From Opitutales bacterium (GTDB lineage Bacteria > Verrucomicrobiota > Verrucomicrobiia > Opitutales > Intestinicryptomonadaceae), in NCBI GenBank assembly GCA_017526045.1, contig JAFXRX010000061.1, positions 1 to 6,698 on the forward strand: DNA of 6,698 nt, given 5' to 3'. The notes beneath the pieces are model-generated. The model searched no databases. It saw only the letters and a program-made list of their open reading frames with translations, and was not told the DNA's origin. Below are positions 1 to 6,385 of this stretch, piece by piece. The position numbers and the translations under genes are program-made. Position 1 is the first letter of the stretch. Each line of letters opens with the position of its first letter.

Positions 1-2
1 CT

Positions 3-557
3 GTGGAAGTCTGCCTGCAGGAAGTTTCGAGGCTCGACGGCATCATAAAAAATTTCCTCAAAGCGCTGCGCCCCGCGAGAGCGAATTTGGAGGAGATAAA
101 CCCCCTCGCGCCCCTCGCCGAAACCCTCAAATTTTTGCAAAACGAGCTGCAAGACCTCAAAATAAGCGTCGAAATCAACACCGAAAACTCCCTGCCCTCG
201 ATTATGGGCGACACAAACCTCTTGAAGCAGCTCTACTTCAACCTGATTAAAAACGCAATGGAGGCGATGGACCTCGGCGGCGTCATAAAAATTTCAACGG
301 GCTTTGACGACAACTTCGTGAAAATTTCAATCTCCGACACCGGCTGCGGCATAGACCAGGACGAAATAACCAGAATTTTCGAGCCCTACTTCACCACGAA
401 AACCGACGGCCACGGGCTCGGCATGATGATAGCCTCCGAAATCGTCAAGTCGCACGGCGGAACAATCGGCATCGACTCCCGCAAGGGAGAGGGCACGCGC
501 ATACGCCTGCTCTTCCCGCGCAAAGACAAGCGCATAAGGGAAATAACCGCGGAATAG
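3..557 (+). CDS. Sensor histidine kinase, C-terminal part (5' end outside window)
   Basis: Partial gene: the reading frame is already open at the left edge, so the true start, the sensor region and the phosphorylated histidine lie upstream. The visible 184 residues begin in the second helix of the dimerisation domain (EVSRLDGIIKNFL, about residues 7-19) and continue into a complete HATPase_c domain. Its motifs are in order: N box QLYFNLIKNAMEAM (76-89), G1 box DTGCGI (112-117), F box IFEPYFTTK (125-133) and G2 box GHGLGMMIA (136-144). The helix sequence and the FEPYFTTK/GLG pattern are typical of NtrB/AtoS-like kinases, which phosphorylate NtrC-type response regulators. No regulator follows within the window, so a partner would have to be upstream or elsewhere. 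The gene ends 81 bases before the next one. Kinase assignment is secure; the signal sensed cannot be told. Confidence 0.9.
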   Translation: MEVCLQEVSRLDGIIKNFLKALRPARANLEEINPLAPLAETLKFLQNELQDLKISVEINTENSLPSIMGDTNLLKQLYFNLIKNAMEAMDLGGVIKISTGFDDNFVKISISDTGCGIDQDEITRIFEPYFTTKTDGHGLGMMIASEIVKSHGGTIGIDSRKGEGTRIRLLFPRKDKRIREITAE

Positions 558-638
558 CCCGAATTAACAAGCCCCAAAATTTTACGATACTTCAAAATAA
601 AAGCCTGAAATTTCCAATTTTTAAAAAGATAAAATCCC

Positions 639-1082
639 ATGAATAAAATCGAAAAAGCGGAAGTTGCGCTCGCCTATCCCTCCCCGTTCGGATACGCGAC
701 TTTTGTAAAATGCGAGTCCAAAACGTTCGTAATTTATATGGATAAATCCGGCGGCGGGGCGATTATGCGCGCGCTTGGCGGCATCGACGGCGAGCGGCCG
801 CTGACGCACGAGCTGATTTCGTACATTCTCGACGGGGCGGAATGCAAAATCAGGGACGTGCTGATATACAAGGAATGCGAGGGGACTTTCTTTGCCAAAA
901 TGACGCTCGTCATGAAAAACGAGCTCGGCGAAAAAATCATGGAAATCGACTGCCGCCCAAGCGACTCGCTGACGCTTGCAATCCGCCAAAAAGCCCCGAT
1001 TTTCGTCTCGGAAGACGTGCTTAAAAACGTCGAGGACTCGAGCGAAATCCTGCACGAGCTGCAAAGCAAAAATCTGATATAA
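639..1082 (+). CDS. Bifunctional nuclease family protein (DUF151/BFN domain)
   Basis: A 147-residue protein whose whole length fits the bifunctional nuclease (DUF151) domain. The clearest signature is RPSDSLTLAIRQKAPIFVSE (106-125), matching the family's RPSDA-AL-LA-R---PI-VSEEVL pattern, preceded by the strand FFAKMTLVMKNELGEKIMEID. The family includes the plant BBD nucleases, reported to act on both DNA and RNA; its role in bacteria is poorly defined. ATG at 639 is chosen because the family's N-terminal strand begins right after it and no longer in-frame start is sensible. No Shine-Dalgarno sequence is visible upstream; the leader is A/T-rich. Its stop codon overlaps the dus start by one base (TAATG), so the two genes are probably co-transcribed and translationally coupled. 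Confidence 0.82.
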   Translation: MNKIEKAEVALAYPSPFGYATFVKCESKTFVIYMDKSGGGAIMRALGGIDGERPLTHELISYILDGAECKIRDVLIYKECEGTFFAKMTLVMKNELGEKIMEIDCRPSDSLTLAIRQKAPIFVSEDVLKNVEDSSEILHELQSKNLI

Positions 1083-2107
1083 TGGAGCTTTTCGACGCCG
1101 CAAAACCCGTATGCGCGCTCGCGCCCATGCAGGACATAACAGACTTTGGCTTTATGTCCGTAATCGCCGAATGCGGCGCGCCCGACTTTTTCGTCGCCGA
1201 ATATTTCAGGGTTCACGAATTTTCGACGCTCGAAAAAAGCGTGCTAAAAACTGTGCTCTCAAGCCCCGCCTCCAAGCCCGTGGCGGCTCAAATTATCGGC
1301 GAGGACGAATTCCACATCGCGCGCACAATTTCGCTTCTTAAAAAATACCCGCAAATAAAATACCTCGACTTGAACATCGGCTGCCCCGCGCCGAAAGTCT
1401 ACCGCAAAAACGTCGGCGGCGGGCTTTTGAAAGAGCCTAAAAAAATACGCTCGATTTTGAAAGCAATGCGCGAAAATTGGGGCGGATTTTTGAGCGTGAA
1501 AACGCGGCTTGGCTTCGACTCGGCAGATTTGCTCGAAGAAATTGTCGGCATAATAAACGAAAGCGGCGCGGACTTTTTGACCCTGCACGGCAGAACCGTA
1601 AGGCAGCTCTACCGCGGAGAGGCGGACTACGGGGCAATCAAAAAAGCCGCAAGCCTCAGCAAAATCCCGCTAATTGCAAACGGGGATTTGACCTCCGCAA
1701 AAAAGGCTCTCGAAGTCGCCGCCTACACGGGCGCAAGCGGGGTTATGATAGGCCGCCACGCTGTCCGCAACCCCTGGATTTTCCGCCAAATAAACGAGCT
1801 TAGGCAAAACAGGGAAATGTTTTTGCCCACCCTTGCCGACGCCTACGAATACGTCGAAAAAATCCACGAGCACATAATAAAAACCAACCCGCAAATACGC
1901 TACGCCGACGGCAGGATGAAAAAATTTCTGAATTTCATCGGGCTTGGCGTCGACGAAGACGGCGCGTTTTTAAACGAAATGCGCCGCGCAGAAGGGGTCG
2001 CGCAGCTTTTTGAAATATGCAAAAAGCACATGCTCAAAAACCCCTCAAAGCCCTTTGCCCTGGAGCCCTACCCCAACCTCTGCTCGCGCCCAAACCACGA
2101 GCTCTAA
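1082..2107 (+). CDS. dus: tRNA-dihydrouridine synthase
   Basis: FMN-dependent reductase that converts uridine to 5,6-dihydrouridine in tRNA, mainly in the D-loop. The 341 residues are the normal length for the Dus family. Visible features are the N-terminal LAPMQDITDFGF (13-24, the APM--VTD--FR-type flavin site), the family signature LNIGCPAPKVYRKNVGGGLL (97-116) with the presumed catalytic Cys101, VKTRLGF (139-145), LHGRTVRQLYRGEADY (168-183) and the phosphate-binding IANGDLTSAKKA (198-209) with GASGVMIGRHAVRNPWIF (217-234). The usual G-S/A-LL after the cysteine motif is GGGLL here. It begins on the last base of the preceding nuclease gene and has no ribosome binding site of its own, which points to coupled translation. 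It resembles DusB/DusC more than DusA, but I do not assign the subtype. Confidence 0.93.
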   Translation: MELFDAAKPVCALAPMQDITDFGFMSVIAECGAPDFFVAEYFRVHEFSTLEKSVLKTVLSSPASKPVAAQIIGEDEFHIARTISLLKKYPQIKYLDLNIGCPAPKVYRKNVGGGLLKEPKKIRSILKAMRENWGGFLSVKTRLGFDSADLLEEIVGIINESGADFLTLHGRTVRQLYRGEADYGAIKKAASLSKIPLIANGDLTSAKKALEVAAYTGASGVMIGRHAVRNPWIFRQINELRQNREMFLPTLADAYEYVEKIHEHIIKTNPQIRYADGRMKKFLNFIGLGVDEDGAFLNEMRRAEGVAQLFEICKKHMLKNPSKPFALEPYPNLCSRPNHEL

Positions 2108-2129
2108 ACCAAAAACAAAGCGCAAAAAA

Positions 2130-2801
2130 ATGTCGGACGAAGAAAAAATCAAAAAACTTTCGGAGCAGATAACGCCCTCAAGATACGCGAAAATGCTGCG
2201 GGCCCTCGCATACCGCACGCGCAGGCTCGCAGTCGTTTTGGAGGACATCTACCAGCCGCACAACGCCGCCGCCGTTCTGCGCAGCTGCGACGCCTTCGGG
2301 CTGCAAACCGCCTACATCATCGAAAACCGCTACCCGCTAAAAATCAGCCACAACGTCGATATGGGCGTCTCGAAATGGATGGACATAATAAAATACAAGT
2401 CGCCCACCTGCACGACAGCCTTCGCCGCCCGGAACCGCCCGCCAAACGAATTCGACAAGGCAAACACAAAGCGCGCAATCGACGAAATCAAGGCGAAAGG
2501 CTACCTCGTCGCAGCCTCGAGCCTCGACGCAAACCCCGTGCAGGTTTGCGACCTGCCCGTCGAAAAGCCTCTTGCAATCCTCATCGGGACGGAGCTTACG
2601 GGCCTTAGCCAAACCGCAATCGAAAACGCCGACATAACTTTCAAAGTGGATATGCTCGGCTTTGCGCAAAGCTTCAATTTGTCGGTTTTCGCGGCGCTTT
2701 GCATCTCCGAAATCTCGAAAAAAATGCGCTCGCAAGGCGACGCCTGGAAAATGTCCGAAAGCGAAAAGAAAAAACTGCTGCTGCGCTGGCTCGAAGAGTA
2801 G
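2130..2801 (+). CDS. trmH: TrmH-family tRNA (guanosine-2'-O)-methyltransferase
   Basis: SpoU/TrmH-class (SPOUT) methyltransferase, most likely transferring methyl from S-adenosylmethionine to the 2'-OH of a tRNA guanosine (Gm18 in characterised TrmH). With the ATG at 2130 it has 223 residues, close to E. coli TrmH. The three family motifs are present: motif 1 PHNAAAVLRSCDAFG (43-57) with the expected catalytic Arg51, motif 2 LAILIGTELTGLS (148-160), and motif 3 MLGFAQSFNLSVFAALCISE (175-194). These last two form the trefoil-knot SAM site. The IGT/SFNLSV forms resemble TrmH rather than RlmB or TrmL. The frame is open upstream into dus, but that extension is lysine/serine/proline-rich, unrelated to the family, and overlaps dus by about 100 bases, so 2130 is preferred. 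No Shine-Dalgarno sequence is seen; the 22-base gap after dus suggests one transcript. Confidence 0.82.
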   Translation: MSDEEKIKKLSEQITPSRYAKMLRALAYRTRRLAVVLEDIYQPHNAAAVLRSCDAFGLQTAYIIENRYPLKISHNVDMGVSKWMDIIKYKSPTCTTAFAARNRPPNEFDKANTKRAIDEIKAKGYLVAASSLDANPVQVCDLPVEKPLAILIGTELTGLSQTAIENADITFKVDMLGFAQSFNLSVFAALCISEISKKMRSQGDAWKMSESEKKKLLLRWLEE

Positions 2802-2862
2802 CCAAAAAGGTTTCAGCTTAAATTTCTTGCAATGCGGACTATTTTTTTCGATACTGCCCAAC

Positions 2863-3501
2863 ATGTCAAATTGCGGAATTTTTATAACATTTGAAGGCGG
2901 CGAAGGCTGCGGAAAAACATCGCAGATATGCCTGCTTGCCGAATTTCTGCGCAAAAGGGGGCGCGAATGCGTGCTCGTGCGCGAGCCCGGCGGCACCGCA
3001 ATTTCAGAGAAGATAAGGACCTTGCTACTTAACGATAAAGAAGGGAAAAAAATGTCGGCAAAGACGGAAATGCTGCTGTTTGCGGCGGCGCGCGCACAGC
3101 TTGTCGACGAAAAAATCCGCCCCGCCCTGCAAGAGGGCAAAATCGTGATTTCCGACAGGTTTGTGGACTCGACCTTCGCCTACCAGGGCGCGGCGCGCTC
3201 GCTTGGCTTCGAACAAACAAAAAGCGCAAACGAAATCGCCATCGGCGAGTGCATGCCGAACTTGACTATCCTTCTGGACTTGGACGCGCGCCTCGGGCTC
3301 GCCCGCGCGGGAAAGCGCGACGAAGGCGAAACCGACAGAATGGGCTCGCAAAAAATCGAATTTTACGAAAAAGTCCGCGCCGAATATCTGCGCCTCGCCC
3401 GCGAAAACCCCGAAAGATTTGCGGTAATAGACGCCTCGAAAAGCATTCCCGAAATCGCAGAAAAAATTTCAAAAACAGTGGAGGAAAAATTCAATGTCTG
3501 A
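2863..3501 (+). CDS. tmk: Thymidylate kinase
   Basis: Phosphorylates dTMP to dTDP with ATP, an essential step in dTTP supply. The 212-residue protein shows the P-loop FEGGEGCGKTSQ (10-21), the dTMP-binding REPGGT (40-45), the DR motif SDRFVDSTFAYQGA (97-110) and the LID region RAGKRDEGETDRM (148-160), followed by FYEKVRAEYLRLA. Arginines in the LID and none in the P-loop fit the bacterial (type II) class. The start at 2863 (MSNCGIFITFEGG) leaves the standard short N-terminus; the upstream in-frame extension lies inside trmH and is rejected. No Shine-Dalgarno sequence precedes it. A weak TTGCAA-17-GATACT promoter-like pair (2827-2855) sits almost on top of the start, so transcription could begin there, but this is a guess. 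It overlaps holB by eight bases, a common pairing of replication genes. Confidence 0.95.
   Translation: MSNCGIFITFEGGEGCGKTSQICLLAEFLRKRGRECVLVREPGGTAISEKIRTLLLNDKEGKKMSAKTEMLLFAAARAQLVDEKIRPALQEGKIVISDRFVDSTFAYQGAARSLGFEQTKSANEIAIGECMPNLTILLDLDARLGLARAGKRDEGETDRMGSQKIEFYEKVRAEYLRLARENPERFAVIDASKSIPEIAEKISKTVEEKFNV
3480..3484 (+). promoter_or_regulatory. Ribosome binding site of holB
   Basis: GGAGG nine bases before the ATG at 3494, inside the last codons of tmk. It is the strongest Shine-Dalgarno in the cluster and fixes the holB start despite the overlap with tmk. The four genes before it have none. Confidence 0.75.
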
Positions 3502-4432
3502 ATTCGGCAAGGCTGGCGAAGTCCTGGATAGAGCCATAAATTCAAACAGACTCCACCACGCAATTTTGCTCTACGGAGAGTCGGCGCAAAAGCTCGAACA
3601 GCTCGCAAAAAGCTGCGCGGGCAGGCTTCTTGAAACAAAAGACCCCGCAAAGCACCCCGACTTCTTCGAACTGCGCCCGTCGGGAAAGGCGCGCAACATA
3701 AAAATCGGCAGCGAAAGCGACAGAGTCGGCGGCGCATGGCCCATAAACACAATGCGCTGGCTTCTGGAAAAACTCTGCCAAACATCGAACGCGGGCGGCA
3801 AAAAAGTCGCGGTCGTCTACGAGGCGGACAGGCTCAACACAGAAAGCGCGAATTCGTTTTTGAAAACGCTCGAAGAGCCCTTCCCCGGCACGTTTATCTT
3901 TATGCTCACAACGCGCCCGAACGACCTGCTCGACACAATAAAAAGCAGGTGCATCCACCTGCGCGTCCCAAGCCAAACGCCGAAATTGGCCGACGAACAA
4001 TGGCTCGAATGGATCGAGGATTTTTCAAAATGGCAAAAGGCTCTCGTGGCGGGCTTCGACCAAAATTTCACGCCCGCCGACGCGCTCATGCAAAGCTATT
4101 CAATGCTCGCGCGCTTCGACGAAATCCTTTCGAGGCTATCGGACATGGAGGAAAAACTTTTTTCCGCCGACCAGGAAAACATAGACGAAGAGCAAATCGA
4201 GGCTATGCAGGCAAGCGAGCGCAGAAGGCTCAGAAAGCGGATGCTCGCGGAAATAGAGGACGAAATGCTGACATCCGCAATGGAGGCCTCAAACGGCAAG
4301 GTGCCCTCCGTAAAGCTTTCGCGCACGACCGCGGCCCTTGAAAAATCGGCGGGGCTAATGGAGCTTCACCTGCAGGACACTCCCGCTCTCGAATACTTTT
4401 TTCTGGCGTCCTTGCGCGTGTGGTCGAGATAA
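3494..4432 (+). CDS. holB: DNA polymerase III subunit delta' (clamp loader)
   Basis: Probable delta' subunit of the DnaX clamp-loader complex that opens and loads the beta sliding clamp. In the 312 residues, LLYGES (25-30) stands where an active AAA+ ATPase would have a P-loop; the lack of GxxGxGK(T/S) is expected for delta', which does not hydrolyse ATP. KHPDFFEL (53-60), VAVVYEADRLNTESANSFLK (105-124) followed by TLEEP (125-129), and KSRCIHL (150-156) with the arginine-finger-bearing SRC motif are all family hallmarks. Unusually, the four-cysteine zinc module that normally precedes HPD is absent: only Cys41 is present and the segment is short. The C-terminal third carries a long charged helical stretch (about 215-262, rich in E, R and K) unlike the usual compact collar domain. 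Position right after tmk supports the assignment. Confidence 0.82.
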   Translation: MSEFGKAGEVLDRAINSNRLHHAILLYGESAQKLEQLAKSCAGRLLETKDPAKHPDFFELRPSGKARNIKIGSESDRVGGAWPINTMRWLLEKLCQTSNAGGKKVAVVYEADRLNTESANSFLKTLEEPFPGTFIFMLTTRPNDLLDTIKSRCIHLRVPSQTPKLADEQWLEWIEDFSKWQKALVAGFDQNFTPADALMQSYSMLARFDEILSRLSDMEEKLFSADQENIDEEQIEAMQASERRRLRKRMLAEIEDEMLTSAMEASNGKVPSVKLSRTTAALEKSAGLMELHLQDTPALEYFFLASLRVWSR

Positions 4433-4452
4433 AGTTTTTTTGAAATAATATC

Positions 4453-4485
4453 TTGAAAAAGCAAATTTCTTACGAATACTATATT
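4453..4485 (+). promoter_or_regulatory. Possible promoter for the 71-residue protein gene
   Basis: The gap after holB is strongly A/T-rich. TTGAAA at 4453-4458 is a fair -35 box; the -10 could be TACTAT at 4477 (18-base spacer) or TATATT at 4480 (21-base spacer, long). Neither is a strong match. A promoter here is plausible because the downstream gene has its own ribosome binding site and terminator. Confidence 0.3.
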
Positions 4486-4502
4486 ATGTGTTCACAATAA
4501 AG

Positions 4503-4509
4503 AAAGGGG
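4503..4509 (+). promoter_or_regulatory. Ribosome binding site selecting ATG 4515
   Basis: AAAGGGG five bases before ATG 4515. It favours that start over an in-frame GTG at 4488, which would add nine residues and has no such site. Confidence 0.6.
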
Positions 4510-4514
4510 TTCTT

Positions 4515-4730
4515 ATGAGGAATAAAACAAAAAGCTCTCCCGACGCCGCTTTCTCGCTTGCAAAATCCAAATTTTACAACGAGTTTCTCGCCGAGCGCGA
4601 AGAAATTCTCAGGCACAAATGGATTGAGTCTGAAAAGGCGGGGCGCGACATCGGGTTTGAACGCGCGCTTTTGGATTGGGTAATGAACCACCGCGACAAG
4701 TGGCGCGCAGCCCGAAAGGCGGGAAAATAA
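4515..4730 (+). CDS. Small charged conserved-looking protein, function unknown
   Basis: A 71-residue soluble protein with no signal peptide or membrane segment. It is rich in Lys, Arg, Glu and Trp and is probably all helical. The core EREEILRHKWIESEKAGRDI (about 27-46) followed by GFERALLDWVMNHRDKWR (47-64) reads like a genuine conserved domain. I have an impression of a similar 'HKW-SE-AG-D-GFE-A--DW---HR--W' pattern recurring as a short protein or tail in other bacteria, including a faint echo of DUF4032, but I cannot name the family with confidence. The gene has a clear ribosome binding site, an 82-base A/T-rich upstream gap, and an intrinsic terminator 16 bases past its stop, so it is probably an independent transcript. 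No function is proposed; nucleic-acid or protein binding would fit the charge but is only a guess. Confidence 0.75.
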   Translation: MRNKTKSSPDAAFSLAKSKFYNEFLAEREEILRHKWIESEKAGRDIGFERALLDWVMNHRDKWRAARKAGK

Positions 4731-4746
4731 AGACAATAGACCGAAT

Positions 4747-4782
4747 GCGGCGAGGCAGTTTTGCCCGCCGCTTTTCTTTTTT
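4747..4782 (+). terminator. Rho-independent terminator after the 71-residue protein gene
   Basis: GCGGCG (4747-4752), a bulged A, and GGC (4754-4756) pair with GCC (4763-4765) and CGCCGC (4766-4771) around the six-base loop AGTTTT. A T-tract (TTTTCTTTTTT, 4772-4782) follows at once. Nine GC pairs plus the U-run make this a textbook terminator, 16 bases past the stop codon at 4730. Confidence 0.92.
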
Positions 4783-4802
4783 ATCTTTTTTTGAAAATCG
4801 GC

Positions 4803-4830
4803 TTGATTTTTCGCGCGTTTGATATATAAA
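4803..4830 (+). promoter_or_regulatory. Promoter for the beta-propeller gene
   Basis: TTGATT (4803-4808), a 16-base spacer and TATAAA (4825-4830), directly after the preceding terminator. Transcription would start near 4837, only about six bases before ATG 4843, giving an almost leaderless message. This agrees with the absence of any Shine-Dalgarno sequence there. Confidence 0.42.
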
Positions 4831-4842
4831 TCTGAATTTGTT

Positions 4843-5730
4843 ATGAAAAACAAAATAAAATTTATGGGGGTGCTGCTCTGCGCGATAGTTTTTGCAAACT
4901 GCGCGCAATGCGCGGAAAAGCTTTTGATTGCGGGCTGCAATTTCAAAAAAATCATGCTAATCGACAAGTCGACGGGCGCAAAAGAATGGATTTACGAAAT
5001 CCCGCAATACAGCGAATGCAACTGCGCCTCGCTTTCAAAAGACAAAAAGCTTTTGGTGTACGCAAACAAGCGCAACGTGCGCCTCATAAATTTCAAGACG
5101 CAGGAGCAGATTTGGGAAATGCCAATCCCGCAGGGACAGGAGGCGCACACCGCGCGCTTCCTGCCAAACGGCAACATACTTGTGGGGATCTGCGCCCTGC
5201 CCCAGGCGAGGATTTTGGAAATCGACAAGAACGCAAAAATTTTAAAAGAGATAAATTTCGACACCGGCATAAGCAACCCGCACGGACAGTTCAGGCAAAT
5301 CATAAAAAACAAAAAGGGCAACTACGTCGTACCCCTCATGGGCAAGGGCGCAGTCGTCGAAGTCGGCAGCAAGGGGGAAATCTTAAACGAAGCGCAGCCG
5401 CGCGCGCCGTTTTTCAGCGTGAAGGAATTGAAAAACGGCAACTGGCTGCTCTCGGGCGAAGGCGGCAGAATTTACATAATAAACCCCGCGACAAAAGAAA
5501 CTGTGCGCATAATCGACAACAAAAATATAGACGGGGCGAAAATGCTTTTTATGACAGAGGCGCAAATGCTCAAAAACGGCAACATCCTCGCCTCGAACTG
5601 GAACGGGCACTCTCCAGACAAGTCGCAGCCAAAGCTTATGGAAATCGACAAAAACAACCGCGTCGTCTGGAAGCTTGAAAACGACGAGGACATTCCAAAC
5701 ATCTCGGCGGTGACGATTGTCGGCAAATAA
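4843..5730 (+). CDS. Exported beta-propeller (PQQ/WD-like repeat) protein
   Basis: A 295-residue protein with a Sec-type signal peptide: basic MKNKIK, hydrophobic FMGVLLCAIVFA, and a probable cut after AQC (21-23). The cysteines at 20 and 23 do not form a good lipobox. The rest is about six repeats of the form 'NGNILV...-ILEID-NGKIVWK' (about residues 27-52, 65-93, 106-138, 154-183, 194-224, 240-278). Examples are LPNGNILVGI, LKNGNWLLSG and LKNGNILASN, each followed by a strand such as ILEIDKNAKI or LMEIDKNNRVVWKL. This is the pattern of a PQQ-like or six-bladed beta-propeller, usually a binding scaffold in the periplasm or on the surface; no catalytic residues are recognisable. An in-frame TTG at 4819 would put eight residues before the signal peptide and is not favoured. 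Set between a terminator and its own promoter, it looks monocistronic. Ligand unknown. Confidence 0.8.
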   Translation: MKNKIKFMGVLLCAIVFANCAQCAEKLLIAGCNFKKIMLIDKSTGAKEWIYEIPQYSECNCASLSKDKKLLVYANKRNVRLINFKTQEQIWEMPIPQGQEAHTARFLPNGNILVGICALPQARILEIDKNAKILKEINFDTGISNPHGQFRQIIKNKKGNYVVPLMGKGAVVEVGSKGEILNEAQPRAPFFSVKELKNGNWLLSGEGGRIYIINPATKETVRIIDNKNIDGAKMLFMTEAQMLKNGNILASNWNGHSPDKSQPKLMEIDKNNRVVWKLENDEDIPNISAVTIVGK

Positions 5731-5797
5731 AAAAATTTTTGCAAACGCATCAACAATACCAAAAAAAACACTTCCATCAAACAAAGCCAAAGCAATT

Positions 5798-5826
5798 TTG
5801 CCTTTAAAAAAGCCTTTCGCTAAAAT
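5798..5826 (+). promoter_or_regulatory. Promoter for the holin-like gene
   Basis: TTGCCT (5798-5803), exactly 17 bases, then TAAAAT (5821-5826, five of six consensus bases). The start of transcription would fall near 5833. It lies within the large inverted repeat at 5805-5882, downstream of most of its left arm, so RNA from this promoter would lack that arm. Confidence 0.45.
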
Positions 5827-5882
5827 GCAGCTTTCGCCCGGCGGTTCGGGCGGAGCAAACAAACAAACGAAAGGTTTTTTTA
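5805..5882 (+). repeat. Long inverted repeat ending at the start codon of the holin-like gene
   Basis: The left arm TAAAAAAGCCTTTCG (5805-5819) pairs with CGAAAGGTTTTTTTA (5868-5882): 15 pairs with one G-U and no mismatch. The right arm holds the AAAGG ribosome binding site (5870-5874) and the A of the ATG. The 48-base loop contains a second perfect hairpin, CGCCCG (5835-5840) / CGGGCG (5847-5852), with a GCGGTT loop. It could act as a terminator for transcripts from the left (A-run, GC core, T-run), as a lid on the ribosome binding site, or both. Confidence 0.7.
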
Positions 5883-6337
5883 TGTCGGAAGCAGTGGCGA
5901 TTTTCGACGCGACGTCGGCGGCTGGCTCGGCCGCGGCGGGCTTTGTTGCTACAATAATCTCGCAGCTGTTCAACAGCTACATCTCGGCGCAAAAGCAGAA
6001 TTTTGAGCTGCTTAAAATGCACATGGAAATTTCCGACGCCTCCGCCGACAAAGCGGCGGTGCGCGACGGAAACGCGGGGCGGACAATACGAAGGCTCATC
6101 TACTTCGGCTGCGCATTCACAATAATAGTAGCCCCGTTTATCTTCGCGTTTTTCGACTCGATTCCGGTCGAAGTCGAGGAGCGCAGCCTGTGCGGCGGCT
6201 GGCTCTGGGGGATTGTGCCCGAATGGACAAACACAGTGTTCCACAAAATAGAGGGCTTTTATCTGCCCGACTCAATCCAGCACGCGTTTATCTCATTCTT
6301 GATACCGTTCTACCTCGGCCGCGGCGCAGCAAAATAA
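5882..6337 (+). CDS. Small membrane protein, possibly holin-like
   Basis: A 151-residue protein. It has an N-terminal small-residue hydrophobic stretch (about 4-33, AVAIFDATSAAGSAAAGFVA...), a polar amphipathic middle (about 34-70), a clear membrane segment at 72-91 (LIYFGCAFTIIVAPFIFAFF) and a C-terminal hydrophobic stretch ending FISFLIPFYLGRGAAK (136-151). This arrangement and the FYLGRGAAK ending remind me of the three-segment phage/GTA holin-type proteins, but that is from memory and no lysis enzyme or phage gene is next to it. ATG 5882 is chosen for the AAAGG seven bases upstream; the frame is open back to 5717 across the promoter and inverted repeat, which is not likely to be coding. 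The gene is preceded by its own promoter and followed by 361 bases of non-coding structured sequence. Confidence 0.68.
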   Translation: MSEAVAIFDATSAAGSAAAGFVATIISQLFNSYISAQKQNFELLKMHMEISDASADKAAVRDGNAGRTIRRLIYFGCAFTIIVAPFIFAFFDSIPVEVEERSLCGGWLWGIVPEWTNTVFHKIEGFYLPDSIQHAFISFLIPFYLGRGAAK

Positions 6338-6385
6338 CCCCATACCTAAAAAGAATATTGCAGAAAAAATTCTGGAAATAAAATA

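Noticed and set aside
564..593. Promoter candidate TTAACA-18-TACTTC before the nuclease gene
   Set aside because: The -35 box is good but the -10 is poor, and a TAAAAT at 630 is too close to the ATG to help; not enough for a call.
2010..2129. N-terminal extension of trmH into dus
   Set aside because: It overlaps dus by about 100 bases, is lysine/serine/proline-rich low-complexity sequence and lies outside the methyltransferase fold; the ATG at 2130 gives a normal length.
2662..2862. N-terminal extension of tmk over the end of trmH
   Set aside because: Thymidylate kinases start just before the P-loop, as with ATG 2863; the extension is arginine/lysine-rich shadow sequence.
2337..3140. Long open frame of 267 codons on the - strand across trmH and tmk
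   Set aside because: It lies opposite two clearly recognised genes, its product has no domain pattern, and the codon bias of the + strand genes readily leaves the opposite frame open.
5717..5881. Upstream extension of the holin-like gene
   Set aside because: The frame crosses a promoter-like pair and a long inverted repeat, and the ribosome site fits ATG 5882.
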